Below, in pieces: positions 16,662-24,507 of a stretch of 64,000 nucleotides of DNA (the stretch's first letter is position 1; each line of letters starts with the position of its first letter). The DNA lies in assembly GCF_029626105.1 (NCBI RefSeq), contig NZ_JARUBH010000009.1, positions 5,270,001 through 5,334,000 of the forward strand. The letters run 5' to 3'. The DNA comes from Solwaraspora sp. WMMD792 (lineage in GTDB: Bacteria; Actinomycetota; Actinomycetes; Mycobacteriales; Micromonosporaceae). The position numbers and the translations under genes were made by a program. The notes beneath the pieces are model-generated. The model did not search any database, was not told the origin of the DNA, and was given only the letters and a program-made list of their open reading frames with translations.

Positions 16662-17758
16662 ACCAGCACCCCGGCGGCGATCAAGGCCCGACGATGATCC
16701 TCTACCGTCAGGTGGCTGTAGGTCTGCGACGTGGTGGTAGCGCTGGCATGGCCGAGCAACCCGGCGACCACCTCGACCGGCACCCCGGCCCGCAGCAGCC
16801 TCGTCGCGTACCCATGCCGCAGGACATGCGGCGAGAACCCGGCGATCCCGGTCCGCGCCCGCAGCCGGGCCACCAGCTTGGCCACGCTGTCAGCGGTCAT
16901 CGGCACACCCAACGGCGGGCGGAACAGATTCACGAACACGAAGTCGCAGTCCAACGTCCCGTACTCCGCCTCCATATAGTCGGCGTACGCGTCGAACACC
17001 ACCAGCGGCGCGGGCACCACCCGCGCCTTCAACCCCTTCACCCGTGCCCCATTGACGTTGTCCTCGCGCGGCACCACCGCGACCTCCCCGGCGCGCAGCC
17101 GCAGATCCGCGTGCCGCAGCCCCAGCGCCTCACCCAGCCGCAACCCGGTCTGATCCAACAAGACCAGCAGGAACCGATCGCGGCGACGTGGACAGGCAGC
17201 AACCAGCCGCGCTACCTGACCCTCCGGCAACTCCACCGGCGGCTTGCGGGCAAACGGAATCCGCACCGGGCTGTACGCCTGCGCACCCAGCCGACCCCGG
17301 CGGGTATGCGCCAGCATCGGCACGAACGGACCGGTCGCCCGTGGCCCCACCAACTCGCCGAGCAACGCCGGCACCGAGCCATCCCGCCGGGCGTGGAACC
17401 GGTAAAAACTGGCCAGCGCCGCCCGCTTACGCAGCAGCGTCGCCGGCTCCACCGCCGACGGCGTGCCCGGCAACATGAACACCCCCGGCGTCCGCGCCGG
17501 CACCGGCCGCGCCAGCCAGCCGAAGAACCCGGTCAACTCCTCCAAGCTCAGCCTCCGGAAGTCCAGCCCGGCCTGGCCCAGCCACTCCACGAAGTCCCGC
17601 AAATCGTGCGCGTACGCCGCGACCGTGTTCGGCGAACGACCCACCACGCTCAGATGCGCCAGGAACGCCTCCACGGCCTCGACCGGCAACCCGTCCGCCC
17701 CGACCACCGTGTACGACACGGCACCTGTCTCCGACGCACGCAGCCGCTGCACCCGCAC
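16658..17758 (-). CDS. TnpA-like tyrosine recombinase
   Basis: 366 residues, the length of Tn554 TnpA. It has an N-terminal SAM-like DNA-binding domain (HLSVVGRSPNTVAAYAHDLRDFVEWL) and a full catalytic set: Arg in QTGLRLGEALGLR, HxxR in SPHVLRHGYATRL, His in LLGHASATTTSQTY and the final Tyr nucleophile. It is the first gene of the operon; the 112 bases between its start and the right terminus must hold the promoter. It probably carries out strand exchange with TnpB. Confidence 0.92.
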   Translation of the reverse strand: MRVQRLRASETGAVSYTVVGADGLPVEAVEAFLAHLSVVGRSPNTVAAYAHDLRDFVEWLGQAGLDFRRLSLEELTGFFGWLARPVPARTPGVFMLPGTPSAVEPATLLRKRAALASFYRFHARRDGSVPALLGELVGPRATGPFVPMLAHTRRGRLGAQAYSPVRIPFARKPPVELPEGQVARLVAACPRRRDRFLLVLLDQTGLRLGEALGLRHADLRLRAGEVAVVPREDNVNGARVKGLKARVVPAPLVVFDAYADYMEAEYGTLDCDFVFVNLFRPPLGVPMTADSVAKLVARLRARTGIAGFSPHVLRHGYATRLLRAGVPVEVVAGLLGHASATTTSQTYSHLTVEDHRRALIAAGVLV

Positions 17759-17854
17759 CCAAAACCCCCGTCATGGACACACCACCACCAAGCGTCCATC
17801 ACGGGCTCCTGGCACTGCCCAACCAACGACGAAGACATCAAAGACGGCACGGGC

Positions 17855-17868
17855 CAAGCTCCGGATAA
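17855..17868. repeat. Right terminal inverted repeat of the Tn554-like element
   Basis: CAAGCTCCGGATAA is the inverse complement of the left repeat at 12965-12978 apart from one base. It ends two bases before the junction with the DUF2637 gene half at 17871. Confidence 0.75.
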
Positions 17869-17870
17869 TG

Positions 17871-18593
17871 GCGACCGAGCACGACCAGCACGGATGGAAG
17901 GCGTTCGCGTTCCCGATCAGCGTCGACGGGCTGGAGATCGTCGCCGCCCTGTACATGGTGGTGCAGCGCCGCGCGGGACGGCGGACGGGATGGTTGCCGT
18001 GGATCGCCTTGGTGGTCGGCACCGCCGCGAGCCTGGCCGCGAACATCGCGGTCGGCGGCGAGAGCGTGATCGGCAAGATCCTGGCCGGCTGGCCCGCGCT
18101 GTCGATGCTCATCGCAGTGAAGCTGCTGTTCAGCATGATCGACCACGGCGAGGACGGTCAGCGGACCGTCCCGGACGATCAGCGGACGTCCGCCGATCGT
18201 CCCACTGTTCTGGGGACGGTTCCACCGGCCTCCTCTGCCGGCGACCAGCCGTCCGGGACAACGAAAGGCGAACAGGCCGGCCGCGCAGGGCCGGCCGGAG
18301 TCGGTCCGGCTGACCGGCCGGGCGGTGAGCAGCCGTCCGGGACAGCAGCGACGACGGCCTCGGCCGATGCGCGGGCCGTGGCGCATTTGCTTCCAGCCGC
18401 CAGGGCCGCTGGCGCGGCTCTGGCGAGTGCGGGACGTCCGCTGTCGCGGGAGAGGCTGGCAGACGCGCTCCGCAAGGACGGTCATGGTGTGTCCAATGAA
18501 CGTGCGTCACTGCTGATGAAGGTGCTCAGGTCAGAGCAGGAGACGGCAGGACCCGGCCCTGATGCTGTGGGCGGTACGGCGACGGTGTCCTGA
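17871..18593 (+). pseudogene. DUF2637/SpdB-like gene, 3' fragment
   Basis: The frame starts at the junction with ATEHDQHGWKAFAFPISVDG, the conserved second block of DUF2637, followed by three hydrophobic segments and a long hydrophilic tail that ends in a helical, winged-helix-like part (LSRERLADALRKDGHGVSNERA). Joined to 12856-12960 it gives a 275-residue protein, the normal form for SpdB-like proteins of actinomycete elements. An ATG spans the junction at 17869, so a shortened product is possible but would lack the first helix. Confidence 0.85.
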
Positions 18594-18822
18594 ACTGCGA
18601 CCGAGCGGTCGAAGCACTTCACTCGTGGTGGTGCGGGTTTAGCTTCCGGACGGTCGCCAACTCTGGTCCACGCTGGTCTGGTGCCCCGGGGCTGGCGAAA
18701 CACGAAGGGAACGGTGTCGTGCGCTCGGGTTACAGGGGGAAGCTTGTTCGTGATCTATGGGGTTCAGGGACCCGCTGCTCTACGCTGGGCGGGCAGTCGG
18801 AGGCACAGCGGAGGGAGTGGCT

Positions 18823-19137
18823 ATGTCCGTGCTGGTGGCGTTCTCGGTGACACCGTTGGGCGTAGGCGAGGACGTGGGTCGGATCGTCGCTGAGGGCATC
18901 CGTGTGGTCCGGGCCTCGGGCTTGCCGAACCAGACCGATGCGATGTTCACGTTGGTCGAGGGGGATACGTGGGATGAGGTCATGGGAGTGGTCAAGCAGG
19001 CGGTGGAGGCTGTGGCCGCGTTGGCGCCACGGGTGAGTACGGTAGTGAAGGTCGATTACCGACCGGGTGTTTCTGGGGCGCTTACCGGAAAGGTCGAGGC
19101 GGTGGAACAGTACCTCAGCGAAGGCGTCGGCGAGTGA
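18823..19137 (+). CDS. Thiamine-binding protein, MTH1187/YkoF-like
   Basis: 104 residues from ATG 18823, with GGAGGGAG 6 to 8 bases upstream; an earlier in-frame start is not needed. The sequence [28 protein letters not shown] and the later [11 protein letters not shown] are typical of the MTH1187 family, ferredoxin-like proteins that bind thiamine-type ligands. It stands alone between the interrupted DUF2637 gene and a regulator on the opposite strand. Its physiological role here is not evident. Confidence 0.8.
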   Translation: MSVLVAFSVTPLGVGEDVGRIVAEGIRVVRASGLPNQTDAMFTLVEGDTWDEVMGVVKQAVEAVAALAPRVSTVVKVDYRPGVSGALTGKVEAVEQYLSEGVGE

Positions 19138-19180
19138 GAAGACCGTAGTGTCGGCGCGCCGGCGCAGCGCAGCCTACCCG

Positions 19181-20602
19181 CTAAGAATTTGACATTCCAT
19201 CTAGGAGTTCTGCGCATTCTCGTGGCCCTGGTAGGTTACGCACTGCAGTTGGGGTTGCAGCAAAGACGCGATTGGCGAGGGAAAGGAAGATTCCTTGCCG
19301 ATGATTGACGGGCAGGCTCGATAACGTCTCGACAATTAGTTGCGAACCGGCTTCGGGCTCATTGGTCTCAATCAGCGCCATAGCCCGGTCGAGGCTCATA
19401 ATCGCGGGATCGCCAACCACTTGTGGAGAGTAGAGCTGCCGGGCTTGTCGATGGGTTTCTTGTGCCGCATCATACTCACCGACCATCGTGCGCACTCGCC
19501 CTTCGTAGAACAGGCGTCGGCGCAGGGAAAATCCGAAGAACGATTCGGCACGGTCTGTCTCGTTCAGTACGTCGTGTGAATCTTGGGCTCGGCGAAGCGC
19601 GACGCGCGCCTCGCCGTGGTCGCCAAGCCGGGCACGTGCGAGCGCTTCCAACATCGATGCCAGCGCCACAGGGAAGCACGGCTTCATGTTCGCGATCTGT
19701 TGTGCCTGCTGGGCGAGGCGCACAGCATCTGCCTGCCGTCCGTTGTAGAGCGGCACCATCGCGCTGAGTGCCCGAACTGCAGCCTGCAGCTGCGTTGCGC
19801 CGGACTGATCGGCGGCGGCCATCGCCGTGGCGTACCAGGAGTAGGCTTGCTTGGTGTCTCCCAGCACGCTGAATTCGTCGGCGACTACGGCAGAGAAGCG
19901 GGCGATTACGCCGTTCAGCACTTGAACGTCATCCACGTTCCGGGCATATCGAAGCATCATATTTGCGTCGATCAGATCCGGCGTGATGTGGCGGATCATG
20001 TCCGCAGGCGCCATTGTGGCAACATTGACTGCATGTTCGCGAACCTTCTCCTGCAATCGAGATAGGCGATCCGCATACAGCAGCCCTTCGCCATTTGCCG
20101 CCTCAATCGCTTGAAGCATCTTGTCTGGCTCAGGCAGCAAGTAGGGCGCAGTGCCACCTGAAGAGACACGGTTTTCCTGGTCGCGCCTTGCGCTCAGTTC
20201 TGACGAAACCAAACTCAGTGCCAGACCCGCAGACGAACCATTTCCGGGTGTCCGGTTCGGGAGTGGAGACGAGGAGGCGCGAACGATGTAGAAGCCAAGC
20301 TCTTTATCGCTTGCCACCCCGAGGACGGCACGAAATGCTTCGCGGTAAAGAGCTTGTGGCCATCGGTGCCGGCCGCGTTCAAGTTTGCCGACGTAGGTGT
20401 CGTCCAAGGCGACGCGGCGCCGGTGCTTGTCCCAGAGGTAGTTGTTGACGGCCTCAGCCAACTCCTGGCGAGACATCGGGCGGGAAGATCCGGACGGCGA
20501 CTGACATCCCAGACGGGCGTCACGTAGGAGGTCGTTCGGTTGCTGGGCGTCACGGTCAAGGCCTGAAGCGGAGTGCTTCCGCCGTGGTGGTTGAGGCGGC
20601 AT
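19181..20602 (-). CDS. HTH transcriptional regulator with TPR-like helical repeats
   Basis: 473 residues, with a GGGGGAGG site before ATG 20602. Residues about 43-100 form an XRE-type DNA-binding domain (MSRQELAEAVNNYLW...YVGKLERGRHRWPQ). The rest is a run of helical repeats with the TPR flavour (LEALARARLGDHGEARVALR; MVGEYDAAQETHRQARQLY). Such regulators are common beside actinomycete accessory and biosynthetic loci and respond to unknown ligands. It is isolated, with the operon of DUF397 and DUF5753 proteins upstream on the same strand. Confidence 0.85.
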   Translation of the reverse strand: MPPQPPRRKHSASGLDRDAQQPNDLLRDARLGCQSPSGSSRPMSRQELAEAVNNYLWDKHRRRVALDDTYVGKLERGRHRWPQALYREAFRAVLGVASDKELGFYIVRASSSPLPNRTPGNGSSAGLALSLVSSELSARRDQENRVSSGGTAPYLLPEPDKMLQAIEAANGEGLLYADRLSRLQEKVREHAVNVATMAPADMIRHITPDLIDANMMLRYARNVDDVQVLNGVIARFSAVVADEFSVLGDTKQAYSWYATAMAAADQSGATQLQAAVRALSAMVPLYNGRQADAVRLAQQAQQIANMKPCFPVALASMLEALARARLGDHGEARVALRRAQDSHDVLNETDRAESFFGFSLRRRLFYEGRVRTMVGEYDAAQETHRQARQLYSPQVVGDPAIMSLDRAMALIETNEPEAGSQLIVETLSSLPVNHRQGIFLSLANRVFAATPTAVRNLPGPRECAELLDGMSNS

Positions 20603-20742
20603 GGCGCCCTCCCCCGGTTCGATGCTCTCGGTGCCGCCACGTCACGGCCACCTCGGCCGGCACGGCGCTGTCGTCAGCATATTGCGTGGCTCAGCACGGC
20701 TCCAGACTTACGGGGTCGAGGGAGGCCGAGGGAGGCCGGGAG

Positions 20743-20779
20743 CCACGCGCCCCCTGCGGATTCCCTTGGGGACGCGTGG
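20743..20779 (-). terminator. Hairpin after the DUF397 gene
   Basis: CCACGCG (20743-20749) pairs with CGCGTGG (20773-20779), extended by CCCC/GGGG across a one-base bulge. It lies 33 bases after the DUF397 stop on the minus strand and is a likely terminator of that operon. Confidence 0.5.
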
Positions 20780-20811
20780 TGCAGCCTCGTCGTGCTTGAT
20801 CAGCCCACCTC

Positions 20812-21015
20812 CTACCTGTCGAACTCGCCCAGGCGAACGCCATGAGTGAACGCGCGCCACTCGGCTGCGGTGAACGCCAAGATCGGACCGGTGAGGTTCT
20901 TTGAGTCGCGAACGCCGACGACGCTGGTCGCGGCGAACGCGACTTCGACGCAGTTGTCTCCGCCTCCGCTTCGACTTGACTTACGCCAGTTGGTGAAAAT
21001 GGTGAAGTTCATCAT
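20812..21015 (-). CDS. DUF397 domain protein
   Basis: 67 residues with the family core WRKSSRSGGGDNCVEVA and VRDSKN, and a C-terminal EWRAFTHGVRLGEFD. The ATG overlaps the stop of the upstream HTH gene as ATGA. DUF397 proteins pair with Scr1/DUF5753-type HTH regulators and often oppose them; in some cases they behave like toxin-antitoxin modules. Here the pair is intact. Confidence 0.93.
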   Translation of the reverse strand: MMNFTIFTNWRKSSRSGGGDNCVEVAFAATSVVGVRDSKNLTGPILAFTAAEWRAFTHGVRLGEFDR

Positions 21016-21890
21016 CTGCTCCCTGCCATATGAACCAAGCCCTCTGCCACCTCGGCGAGGAAGTCTCTGCTGTCTGCGGATGTCATCGCCGCTTCCTGTA
21101 ACCGCCGGTAGAGATCTAGATATTTGTTGACCTCAGTGGGATCCGTGAGGACGAGATCCGAGGTGACGGTGTCGACGGCGACAACGACTGGATCGTCATG
21201 GTCGGGATAGCGATAGGTGAAGAACGGCGAACGGGGCACCGCATATCCTTCGATCGAGGCCGACAGCGGGAGAATCCGGATGGTGACCTGCTTGCGGTGG
21301 TGTCCGACGTCAACGAGGTGGTCAAGTTGGGCGCGGACCACATCGGGTGGTGCGGCGAACCGACGGATTGCTAGCTCATCTACGATCACCTCGTAGATCG
21401 GTCCCCCCGGTCGCTCCAGAACCCTTTGCCGGGCGGCGCGGGCTTCCAGTGCGCGGGCTGGGTCGAAGTCGGCGGAATAGGTGGCGCGGTCGGCTCGTGC
21501 CCGGACCTCGGTGAAGGCCGGGATCTGAAGTAGGCCAGGCAGCAGCGTCATCTGATACTCGTTGATGCGGCGGGCTCCGGCTTCGAGATTGGCGTATAGC
21601 GCCTGGCGCGGTCCCATCTCTTTAGCGAACTTCTCCCACCATCCTTTTTCTTGAGCCTCGCGCGCGATGGTCATGATCTGCGTCCAGCGCTTTTCTCCGA
21701 CATCGAGAGCTGCCAGGATGCGCATGATCTCGTCGAGATCAGGTGCGACATGTCCATTTTCCAGGCGGCTAATCCGCTGACGCGCGACCCCGATAGTTTT
21801 TGCCAGCTTGTCAGAGGAGTATGCATGCTCCTCGCGCAGCCGCGTCAACTCGGCCGCAAGTCTCCGGCGGCGGACGTACGGACTGATCAC
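21012..21890 (-). CDS. Scr1-family HTH regulator (XRE + DUF5753)
   Basis: 292 residues. GTG 21890 is chosen for its GGAGG site 6 bases upstream; a longer frame to 22007 lacks a site. The XRE helix-turn-helix is at about 8-65 (LREEHAYSSDKLAKTIGVARQ, RISRLENG). The DUF5753 domain follows with the diagnostic YANLEAGARRINEYQ, LLPGLLQ and the C-terminal ILPLSASIEGYAVPRSPFF. The adjacent DUF397 gene is its usual partner. Confidence 0.94.
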   Translation of the reverse strand: MISPYVRRRRLAAELTRLREEHAYSSDKLAKTIGVARQRISRLENGHVAPDLDEIMRILAALDVGEKRWTQIMTIAREAQEKGWWEKFAKEMGPRQALYANLEAGARRINEYQMTLLPGLLQIPAFTEVRARADRATYSADFDPARALEARAARQRVLERPGGPIYEVIVDELAIRRFAAPPDVVRAQLDHLVDVGHHRKQVTIRILPLSASIEGYAVPRSPFFTYRYPDHDDPVVVAVDTVTSDLVLTDPTEVNKYLDLYRRLQEAAMTSADSRDFLAEVAEGLVHMAGSR

Positions 21891-22198
21891 GGGATACCTC
21901 CGTACGACAGGAAGGCAGCAGGTTACGTGGTGCTGGTGCACATCGTGTGCGGCAAGAGCGTAGCCCGGCTCCGACGCATGTTTCCGGACTGACGGAGCGG
22001 ATTTCAAGCAAACCGGCAGGTCAGCGGCTTGTCTCCTGGTAAGTCTCCTGCCAAGCCTCCTGTCAAGTCAGCGTTGCTCAGTCTAGGACTGTCCGTGATC
22101 GTGGACATACGGCACGCGATGGTTGATGGCGATCACTCTGAAGTGCGTCAATCGGCTGCGTGCCGAGCACATATCCGGTCGAGTTCGGTGGAGGCAAC
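21891..22198. other. Divergent intergenic region (308 bases)
   Basis: This lies between the minus-strand Scr1-like gene and the plus-strand zinc-ribbon gene and must contain both promoters. A repeated pattern aagtctcctg / aagcctcctg / aagtcagcg near 22038-22075 is seen. No coding frame or clear promoter hexamers are convincing. Confidence 0.4.
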
Positions 22199-22750
22199 AT
22201 GCATGCGGAAGCAGCTCGCCATCTTCACGCTGTCCCCGTTGCTTCCTGGGTACCCGACCGCGCGGAACGCCGTGGGTTGAGGCTGGCTGTACCAGCGACC
22301 GCCAGTCACGTCGAAGCCGCAGCCGTGGTCTCCCCGCTGCAGCTATCGACGCCACCGGGGCTCGGCCGCCGCCCCCTGGCCACGAAGTCGAAGCCAGGTC
22401 AGGGATCACCGGCTGGAGATCCTCCTGCGCGGGTGGGCGACCCGGCTCGCGTAGACCGGTCCTACCCACTCAACGGACTTTTGGTCTGCGATTCCTGTGA
22501 CCTCTCTTTGCGACCCCTGGAATCGATCGGTGGCAGGCGGTGCTATCGCTCTCCCTGCGGCTGTCGGCTGAGTTCCGTGGACGCGGAGGCGGTGGAACGG
22601 CAGACATACAACGCGCTGGACGACAGCGGACTGCTCCCGATCGAGAGTGTGTTTGATCCAACGGAGGCTGCCGGGCTGTTCATGCTGGCCTTGGTAGCCG
22701 TGCGGGTCGGGGCGGTACCGGAGGAACTGGCTTTCATCTGGCGGATCTGA
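22199..22750 (+). CDS. Stand-alone zinc-ribbon protein resembling the serine-recombinase zinc domain
   Basis: 183 residues from ATG 22199 with GGAGG 6 bases before. The N-terminal half is low-complexity and Pro/Ala rich. The C-terminal half has YPLNGLLVCDSCDLSL, RRCYRSPCGCRLSSVDAEAVE and a helical QTYNALD, which resembles the zinc beta ribbon and following helix of large serine recombinases. No recombinase catalytic domain is present. It may be a remnant of a recombinase or an independent family that reuses this domain. Confidence 0.6.
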   Translation: MHAEAARHLHAVPVASWVPDRAERRGLRLAVPATASHVEAAAVVSPLQLSTPPGLGRRPLATKSKPGQGSPAGDPPARVGDPARVDRSYPLNGLLVCDSCDLSLRPLESIGGRRCYRSPCGCRLSSVDAEAVERQTYNALDDSGLLPIESVFDPTEAAGLFMLALVAVRVGAVPEELAFIWRI

Positions 22751-22856
22751 CTCCTGCCCGCCGTCGCTGCCGGGGAGGGCGTGGCGGCGGGCAGGCCACG
22801 GGCGGTGTCCGCCGAACTTCCCCTTGATCGACCAATAGCACAGCGGCTGAGGAGCG

Positions 22857-23189
22857 ATGATGTCGTCCCCTTTCCCCGATATTGACCCGAATCAGCGCCG
22901 GCCCGATCAAATCGCGGACGCTGGAACCTACCGCAAGAACGATCCGGTTTGGGTATGGGCACCCCGCACTGGCCAGTGGCGGCCGGGCGTCGTCGACACA
23001 AGTTCAGGACTCGCAGTTCTGGTGACCTTCGTTCTTGGTCCTGGCGGCGGGACTGCGGTTGATTCACTTCTCCCGCGACATGTCATGCCGCGCGACGTGG
23101 GGATCGACGGTGGCGTTACTGATCCGTCGCTACCGCGTCGTCCACACACCATCCGCCCCACATCTACCGGTACTCCAATCGTGGTGTGA
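22857..23189 (+). CDS. Hypothetical protein with SH3-like core
   Basis: 110 residues from ATG 22857 or 22860, with GAGGAG close upstream. The centre (YRKNDPVWVWAPRTGQWRPG, then VVDTSSGLAVLVTFVLG) looks like a small beta barrel; both ends are Pro-rich and probably disordered. The stop overlaps the start of the next gene, which encodes a DUF6907-like protein. Function is unknown, but the coupling to the 23186 and 23596 genes suggests one operon running into the glycosyltransferase cluster. Confidence 0.6.
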   Translation: MMSSPFPDIDPNQRRPDQIADAGTYRKNDPVWVWAPRTGQWRPGVVDTSSGLAVLVTFVLGPGGGTAVDSLLPRHVMPRDVGIDGGVTDPSLPRRPHTIRPTSTGTPIVV

Positions 23190-23599
23190 CCTACTGCCTC
23201 CAGCACCACTTCAGCATTAGAAAGGGTCACATCTTGGACAGACTCGCCCCAGCGGCTTCAGACGGCCTGGGCCACCCGGTGTGGTGTGATCCAGACCAGT
23301 GCACCGTCGCCGGTCCAGCCGAGTTTCACCCCACGTCGGCGCCACCGGCCCACTGGAGCCGCCAGTACATATGCAACCCGCCACCGAAGAAGCCCGGCAC
23401 GGAGGTGACAGTCCAACTGGTGCGCTATCCGGAGGACCCGCAGCCGACCGACTTCATCAGGCTGGAGTTGGGTGATTTCGAAGGTCGACAGTCGTTCTAT
23501 TTGCGAATCGACCAGAGTGAGGCGATCGTCGAATCACTGTCGAAAATTCTCGTACAGGCGCAGCGGGGCACCAGCTCTGCGACGAAAGGCGCACTATGA
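23186..23599 (+). CDS. DUF6907-like zinc-motif protein
   Basis: Up to 137 residues from GTG 23186, overlapping the upstream stop as GTGA; TTG 23233 after AAAGGG is an alternative that removes a poorly conserved N-terminus. The core is HPVWCDPDQCT, followed by a beta-rich domain (VTVQLVRYPED, FIRLELGD). It shares HPxWCDxxxCT with the protein at 12485. The stop overlaps the ATG of the GT8 gene, so it leads directly into the sugar operon. Confidence 0.6.
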   Translation: MTYCLQHHFSIRKGHILDRLAPAASDGLGHPVWCDPDQCTVAGPAEFHPTSAPPAHWSRQYICNPPPKKPGTEVTVQLVRYPEDPQPTDFIRLELGDFEGRQSFYLRIDQSEAIVESLSKILVQAQRGTSSATKGAL

Positions 23600-24507
23600 C
23601 CACTGTCTTTTCCCCACCCCCTCCTGCGGCATCGAACGGCCATGCGCCCCTGCCGCCCATCGTCTGCGCGATCGATGACGGCTACGCCACGCCATTGCAG
23701 GCGTTGATGCGCTCGCTGGCCGCCGCACACCCCGACGGCGTCGGCGAGCTGCACCTGTTGGTCGTGCATCACCGGCTGAGCCAGGGCAGCCGAACGGCGT
23801 TGACCCGCGTCGCCGACGAGCTTGGCCTAACGATCCGGCTCGTCGCCGCCGATGGCATCACTGCGCGCGGACCTGTGTCCGGCTGGGTCAGCCCGGCGGT
23901 CTATCTCCGCCTGCAGCTCGCCGAGCTTCTCGATCTCGATGGTGTGATCCTCTACCTTGACGCCGACGTGCTCGCAGTCGCCGATCTGCGGCCGCTACTG
24001 CGCCGGCCACTACACGGAGCGGCGCTGGCGGCGGTGCGTGACCCGCGAAATCCGCTGGTTGGCGGCGGGATCGCCCTGCCCGGATGGAGGCGCCTGGGCG
24101 TACCCGCTGGGCGGGACTACTTCAACTCCGGCGTCATGCTGATGGACCTCGGGCAGTGCCGCAGGACGGGGCTGTTCGAGCGGGCGGCCCAGTTCCTGGC
24201 CGACTTCCCGGACGAGGTACGACTCTGGGATCAGGACGCACTCAACGTGGCGGCTGACGATCAGTGGCTGCGGCTGGACCGCCGGTGGAACACCTTCGTG
24301 CTTTCCCCCTTGGTCGACCAGCCCGGCTTCGTCCACACCGACACCGAGCCGGTGATGCCGCTTGCGCAACTGCTCGACGACGAGCACACCGCGGCCGTGC
24401 TCCACTTCGCGGGCAGCGACAAGCCGTGGCTTCCCGGCTACCCGGCCGGCCCGGCGCTGCAGCGCTACCGGTCTTTCCTGCTCGCCACTTCAGAAGCAAG
24501 CCGATGA
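23596..24507 (+). CDS. Glycosyltransferase family 8
   Basis: 303 residues. GT8 enzymes transfer glucose or galactose from nucleotide sugars with retention. The DxD metal and nucleotide-sugar motif is YLDADVL near 118-124; the second acidic motif is YFNSGVMLMDL, and the C-terminal HFAGSDKPW near 270 matches the H-x2-G-x2-KPW signature. It is soluble with no signal. It overlaps both neighbours by 4 bases and is the first enzyme of the eight-gene operon. Confidence 0.92.
   Translation: MTTVFSPPPPAASNGHAPLPPIVCAIDDGYATPLQALMRSLAAAHPDGVGELHLLVVHHRLSQGSRTALTRVADELGLTIRLVAADGITARGPVSGWVSPAVYLRLQLAELLDLDGVILYLDADVLAVADLRPLLRRPLHGAALAAVRDPRNPLVGGGIALPGWRRLGVPAGRDYFNSGVMLMDLGQCRRTGLFERAAQFLADFPDEVRLWDQDALNVAADDQWLRLDRRWNTFVLSPLVDQPGFVHTDTEPVMPLAQLLDDEHTAAVLHFAGSDKPWLPGYPAGPALQRYRSFLLATSEASR

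Larger units (their letters stand above)
12961..17870. mobile_element. Tn554-like transposon with TnpA-TnpB-TnpC and two cargo genes
   Basis: The limits follow from the interrupted DUF2637 gene, whose frame is restored exactly when 12961-17870 (4910 bp) is removed. The ends carry a near-perfect 14-base inverted repeat (TTATCTGGAGCTTG at 12965 and its complement with one change at 17855). Inside is a five-gene minus-strand operon with overlapping genes: tnpA, tnpB, tnpC and two unknown genes. Two full-length tyrosine recombinases plus a small helical DNA-binding protein define the Tn554 type. No target duplication is seen, as expected for that family. One base at each edge is ambiguous. Confidence 0.88.

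Noticed and set aside
17463-17868. Plus-strand extension upstream of the DUF2637 3' fragment
   Set aside because: This part is antisense to tnpA and to the transposon end; the DUF2637 homology begins exactly at 17871.
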